In this document: positions 58,665-64,000 of the stretch, piece by piece
Layout of the letters: every line of letters starts with the position of its first letter
Numbering within the stretch: the first letter of the stretch is position 1
Assembly (NCBI GenBank): GCA_034620365.1
Contig: JAQGEQ010000272.1
Location: 1 to 64,000 of the forward strand
Direction: 5' to 3'
DNA length: 64,000 bases
From: Pegea sp. RAD2-039
Taxonomy: Eukaryota; Chordata; Thaliacea; Salpida; Salpidae
The notes under the pieces: generated by a model
Database searches by the model: none
Told to the model about the DNA's origin: nothing
What the model saw: the letters and a program-made list of their open reading frames with translations, nothing else
Made by a program: the position numbers and the translations under genes

Positions 58665-60576
58665 CTAATGAACTTTGTCGCTTGTTTGGCGCACAAAATA
58701 TCTTGGATTCATAAAACAACGATATAATACAAGAAGTGATACAAGAGGTGATATCAGATTTAGAAATATCACAAATATTTGTTGATTTTCAGGAATTCGA
58801 AACTTGTCTTCCAAGCGATCACTAAATTGAGGTAAAAGATGACCTAAAGTTCCCTGTTATATATTATGATGTTAGAATAATAATTTTTACTGATTTAAGA
58901 ACTTTTAGTATGACAAAATACTTAAATAGATATTTGTTATGTATAAAGCTTAGAATTAGATAAAAAGTTTAACCATACAAAATAAAAAAATTTGTCCTAA
59001 AATTATATATATGAAAATAAAATAGATGTACATAAATAGAGAGAGATGAATTGATTATAGAAAGATCAAACATCCATTCACACCCAGGGTGATGAAGACC
59101 ATAACATATCAGGAACTATAAAAGATAAGAAAGCTGAATATATTTTCATCCAATAAAACTTAAAGATTAATAAAATTTTCAGAAAAAGTCTATAATAAAT
59201 GAGTAATATAAATTTAAGTTAAACAATTTATCAAACTTTTATCAAATGTTTACTTACTACTGAGAAGATGTGTTGATAAATAAAGTTACCTGAACTAAAG
59301 TTGAAAAATGAAATGAAAAAATTGGCCAAGAAGCTCCAAACCTGGCTGGTTCAAGTAAATAAGGTTCAAGTTTGTTTACATAATACTCAGCTATTGGCAA
59401 TGGAGAGTGTGAAGCACCATAGTTACGTATTGTGTTAAAAACCAACAAACCAATAAAGATTGAGGTAATGATCCAATCAACAAAAGTATACCTCCATGAT
59501 TTACTCCTATGAAATTTTTATATAAAAAATGAAAGAGATAATTTTAGAATAAGAGGAATACTGTTACAAAGCTCTGATATAACAATTTAAAGTAGATATA
59601 AATATATTCAAATAAAACTATATATTAAATTATCAACATAACAAATAAAATTTCCTATTTATTTAACAATAATTTCTTATATTTTAAATTTTAATGTAAG
59701 ATTATCTTGATATTAATTAAATATTTGATATTAATTAAAGATGAAGTTTAATAACAACTTTTGTTGAATAAATAAAAATATGAAACTGAAAAGTGTACAT
59801 TATTTTCAAAAGAGAATTTAATTATTTGATATATTTCATAATAAATTCATAAAAATTTTATAAGTAGAATAAAAGATGATACTAAAAAGTTATAATAAAA
59901 CAACAAAATCAAACCTTTCACTATTGATGTTTAACTTTCTTTTTTTCATACAAAAATGTACAAGTAAATATGGTGGCAAAAAAGCATATGGAATGTTCAA
60001 AAAGGTTGAAGGATGGATATTTTTAGCAAAAAATCCACCAAATGCTCCATATTGAAGAGTCCCAAGTGAGGTTATCATAGAAGTTGCCCAAAATATCACT
60101 ACATTTCTACAATCTTTTTTGTTATCAATTTTGTAAGCAATAATCAAATATAATGGCAACATGTAGATGAAGTCAAATAGTAGAGATAGCACACCATAAG
60201 GAGTATCAAAATATTCCTCTCCATTTTTTAAATAAACATCCATAAAACCACTAATATAACCTTCTAGGTTAAGATAAAATATTAAATCTATCATACAAGA
60301 CCAGGAAAAGACAAAACAGCAGTAATAAAGAAGACCTCTTTTAGTTGTTTTAGATTTTTGGATCAAATTAGAATTTTTCTTCTCCTTTTGAGAATACAGC
60401 CAATCAACAAAAATGAAATTACAAATCAATGTTATAACTCCAAATAGAAAAATAACCCAAGGTTTAGATAAAAAAGAATGCAAAGAAGTACCTTTACTCA
60501 TAGGCCATGCTGTTAAACTGAATAAAAGAATTTTTAAAACTCCTTTAACATTAGATGACTGCAATTTCATTTTCAT
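58665..60576 (-). CDS. TM6SF-type transmembrane protein (EXPERA domains), complete
   Basis: Minus-strand exons 59915-60576, 59290-59506, 59032-59115 and 58665-58853 join in phase to 383 residues; human TM6SF2 has 377. Recognisable family stretches are EGYISGFMDVYLKNGEEYF (105-123), YEPYL-like LEPYLLEPARF in exon 2, YGLHHPGCEWMFDL in exon 3, and FRIPENQQIFVIF with LVLYRCFMNPRYF in exon 4. Many hydrophobic segments give a polytopic membrane protein with two EXPERA-like halves. Family members sit in ER/Golgi membranes and TM6SF2 affects lipoprotein lipid loading in vertebrates; the role here is inferred. Translation from 60576 gives MKMKLQSSNV. All splice sites are GT-AG. Confidence 0.9.
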
Positions 60577-63233
60577 ATTTCAAATCCAACTTCAAGAAGT
60601 CAAAGTTGTGATTACAAACGTTGGGTAGTAACAAAATATTATGAAAAAATGACGATTAAATATTCGTTATTAAAAAAAATACCTTAAGAAATTTAATTGA
60701 TTTTTTTGTTATTAAATATTTATTCAAAAAACAACGAAATTACTTTAAAATTTCCAAAATCTTAAACTCTAAAAATTGCAGATTTATTTGAACAAGAAAC
60801 AGATATCTCTAAAGTAAAGTTTCACTGACCTAGTAATATTTGCAAAATTTTGAAATGGTTAGCTAATAGTTACTTTAAATTAATCAGTTACTACAAAATT
60901 ATTAATAAACTATTTACTACTTTTAATAACAATTTGAATTGTTATACTGTAGTAGCTAAGATAAAATAATCAAAAGTAGATATTGATGTTAAACGATTGA
61001 AGTGTGCTCAAAAAAATCATAAACTTGACTTTTGATTCTGGCAATTTCATTCTTTAAATATTCTTAAACCATAGATTACTTTTGCAACATTTCTTAATAT
61101 TTGCTTAACTGGTTCTTGCTACAATAGATATCATCAGACTTAAGACTACTGAACGGTTTTCAGAAAAATTTATCTAAATAATACTTAAAGAGCAAACTTA
61201 TTTGGGTAATTACAGAGCAGATGAAAGTGTTGAAATATAAATATTTTTTGAGTCACGAAATCTATTAAAGTTGGCTATTTTTATGATTGTTTTTTGTAAG
61301 ATATTGTCATACTGCTCTATTCATTCTGTGAATATTTGTACTTAATCAATTTTTAAAGGTTTTAAAACTAATTTAGTCTTTGAAATGTAGTTTAAAAAGG
61401 TCATCTTATCACTACGTTATTGTATTTGTGTAAATAATAGTAAGTATGTTGCTTACAGACTACTTATTGCACAAAGCGTAATTATTGGTTATTAAAGGCG
61501 AAACAAGAAATTTTTGACTTTATGGGTTTATTTTGGATTTTATATTAGGTACAAGAGAAAAAAATTAATCCAAGAAGAAAACAAATTTAGCAGTATTTAA
61601 TTTAGTATTTAACCAAAGTTGCACTTACTTTTGAAAAAGTAAGATGAAAGAACAGTCGATTAAACGCTTTTTTTATAAGTAGACTATAATGTTAACTGAT
61701 AGAGCTTATGTTTATTTTAGCTTAGATAAGTACAAATTTGTCGAAAATCTGTTTTAAAATGACTTAAATAATTTAAATTTTTATTCAAGAGATAATTTAT
61801 CAAAAAGATTTACTTAGATTTCTTTTTGTTTTCTTACGTTTCTTAGAATTAGCCGAGTATAAAAATCCGGTCTATAAATTAAAGATAGATAAACATTTTG
61901 TTTTAATTTTTATAACAATATTAATTATACAATGACATTATTATAATATTACTGACAAAACAAATCTACACGTTAAAAAATTATTACCTAATCGTTTTTC
62001 AATTAAAAGTTGTCATTTTCTGTGAATCACGAATATTTAATTTCTTGTACCAATTACGCCTACAAAAATTAATTTGTAGCTTAAATTATTTCTGTTTATT
62101 TTCTCTTTCATTTATATATGATTAAACTGTTTAAATTAAGTTATTTATTCTTAAGTTCTTCTTTATCTGCTTTATTTCACTTTCTATCATTATTAGCTTT
62201 TCTAAGAAAATAAGTACAAGTCCTTCTATAAAAACGATTTTTCTACCTAAATTTACTACTTTTTCAAATACTTTTTTGATTGTGGTGTAAACTTTTATGA
62301 TTATTCATGTTTTTATGTTAACTTTAACTTGCTTTTCTTTTGGAAAAGTTTTTATTCTCCCATAAAAGTTTTAATAAAATGTTTGAAACTTATTACTTGC
62401 CTACGCTCTTCTAAAATTATCTTCTTCTAAAGTTTATTGTTTACAAAATAAGTTTTCACTTAAATCCAAATTGGTTTATTTTTTAAGATTGATGTCATCT
62501 TAGAATTTATTGTAATTAGTTTTCTAGATATTGTAAGTATATATTATTAGTTTTTACTTATTACAGTTAATCATCAAAGTAATTATATAAATATTGTTGT
62601 AGTTTGTTGCTATTGTTTTGAATTAAAAACAAATCTTTTATTATTTAGTTATTGCAATTTTATCTTTTATAAAATTTATAATATCTTCTGTCCTTTTCAG
62701 AATGATTGTGTGATTGTTTTTATAATGTTTATGAAGCATACAAATTATTATAACGGAGTAAATGTTATATACCATTTGATTTTACCTATGTAGACCTTGA
62801 AGCACTATCTTACATATAATATATAATGTCATACAATATATATGTGCCAGTAGCAAAATGGTTCTATATATAACAAAATCTGATAGGAATTATATTTGAA
62901 CTAAATTTAAAGTTAATAAATATAATATTTTCTTTATATAGCTTGATTTCTTTTTATATAATTTAAAATTTTAATAGTGTCATTTAGAATTATTATCAGC
63001 TTTCAAAATGAATGTTTTCATAATACCTGTTGTAAAAGTTGAGTTTTAAAAGCATTGTTTCTACTCTTTTATATATTTTATATTATTTATAAAATCTAAT
63101 GTCTTCTATGTAACATCAGCATAGAAAATGAAAAATAATAATTTATATTTTTTTTCTAGCTAATATTAATTTAAATGCAAAAATTGAAAGTTAATCAAGT
63201 GTTTTCATATTCTAAGTAAAGTTTTTTTAAATA
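60577..63233. other. Intergenic AT-rich DNA between divergent genes
   Basis: No coding frame, RNA gene or repeat could be recognised. It separates the minus-strand TM6SF gene from the plus-strand GXYLT-like gene, so it may hold both promoters. Confidence 0.5.
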
Positions 63234-64000
63234 TGGAGAATGCTGCTGAATTTTATCAAGAATTTAAGAAATTAGATCAAAAAGGTTTGATTTCTTTAAA
63301 ATGGATAAAAATTTGGTTTTTTTCATTGTTGATAGTTTTTATTTGTATATTATTTATCTGGAATCTAAGCTTTCCTGATACAAAATATGAAACAAATCAT
63401 GTACACATGCTTAAGTTCAATAAAAAATCTAAAAAATGGTTTGGTATTAATGCAATTCATGTATCTTTAATTGTATCAGCATCAAATGGTAAACAAGAGA
63501 AACTTCTTGAAATGAGTTTATTGACTATGAAATCAGTGATATTATTTTCAACTAAAGTAGTACACTTTCATATATTTGCTGATGACGTTATGTACCAACT
63601 TATGTTATCAAGATTAAATGATTGGCCGATGGATGTTCTTCACAGAGTTTCATTTACTTTCAAGTCTGTGTATACATCAGAAACCCCTAATGGATTCAAA
63701 CCTTTACATATACCTCTTTCTTTTTATTATTTAAATGAGTTGATGTATGTCGAACCTGGTGTTTTATTTGTCGATTCAATTGACTTTATGTGGGATGAAT
63801 TTATGAAGAAAAATAGTACTCCTTATGTATTATCTATTGGCCTAAATAATTTTAAATATACTTGTCCAATTTCTGAAAAACTTTCTTATGATGATCTTGT
63901 TTATGATAAATCAGTCATAATCTTTAATCTTAAACGTTTAAGGCGTTCTTCTATAATATTTCCTGTCCATCAAACCAATTTATCTAAGCATCATGTTTCT
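63234..64000 (+). CDS. Glucoside xylosyltransferase-like (GXYLT, GT8) protein, N-terminal part
   Basis: The frame is open from ATG 63234 to the window edge (255 codons, no intron so far). A short cytosolic part is followed by one membrane anchor (about residues 25-44), as in type II Golgi/ER glycosyltransferases. From residue 75 it follows GXYLT1/2: IHVSLIVSASNGKQEKLLEM, MKSVILF, HFHIFADD, and LNELMYVEPGVLFVDSID for LLKDVDSLLYVDTDILFL. GXYLTs add xylose to O-glucose on Notch EGF repeats. The metal-binding DxD (DTD) is replaced by EPG (174-176), so this copy may be inactive or use other residues. The C-terminal part lies outside the window. Confidence 0.8.

Noticed and set aside
1-64000. tRNA, rRNA or CRISPR-like arrays
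   Set aside because: No cloverleaf-like or rRNA sequence was noticed, and the only regular array is the 26-bp minisatellite, which has no spacers.

Overview
The window is AT-rich animal genomic DNA. Genes have GT-AG introns, many only 50-180 bp long, and they include animal families: kelch-like (KLHL) proteins, a TM6SF-type membrane protein, a canonical poly(A) polymerase, a glucoside-xylosyltransferase-like protein and a CAMK-like kinase. Several non-LTR retrotransposons carry an ORF1 with a PHD-like zinc finger and an ORF2 with an APE-type endonuclease and a reverse transcriptase. This fits an invertebrate metazoan; the phylum cannot be told from the sequence alone.

The dominant structure is a multi-copy, partly inverted duplication of a KLHL gene with its flanks. 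Copies run K1 (+, 7810-10649, intact), K2 (+, 21837-23312, broken), K3 (-, 28451-25660, intact apart from its first start codon), K4 (-, 50476-47676, exons open but intron 2 has lost its acceptor and reads in frame) and a 3' relic K5 (+, about 35050-35265). Block 1-12760 and block 24200-39757 are two arms of one inverted duplication. The second arm carries an extra 3.9 kb (about 31760-35625) holding the 3' half of a poly(A) polymerase gene. The upstream parts of the arms (LINE, leucine-rich-repeat exon, spacer) are nearly identical, while the kelch genes have diverged in a mosaic way that suggests gene conversion.

Region by region. 1-6190: LINE remnants and an LRR terminal exon. 6190-12760: K1 with conserved upstream block and downstream exon-like islands. 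13250-13930: two LINE fragments. 14512-15438: kinase. 17006-17692: last two exons of an unrecognised gene, abutted by a LINE fragment. 19481-20058: 580-bp repeat, also at 32171. 20436-29830: K2 and K3 tail to tail around a palindrome. 30850-39757: second arm. 39529-44030: the youngest and nearly complete LINE, nested inside an older one of the same family. 44510-52690: more duplicated pieces and K4. 53340-57720: LINE fragments and a GC-rich 26-bp minisatellite of about 70 units. 58665-60576: complete four-exon TM6SF gene. 63234 to the edge: GXYLT-like gene.

The KLHL copies would act as substrate receptors of Cullin-3 ubiquitin ligases if they behave like their family. The other genes look like unrelated single genes. 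I did not find a clear new molecular system. The best leads are the mosaic KLHL cluster with an intron turned in-frame, the GC-rich minisatellite and the truncated poly(A) polymerase.
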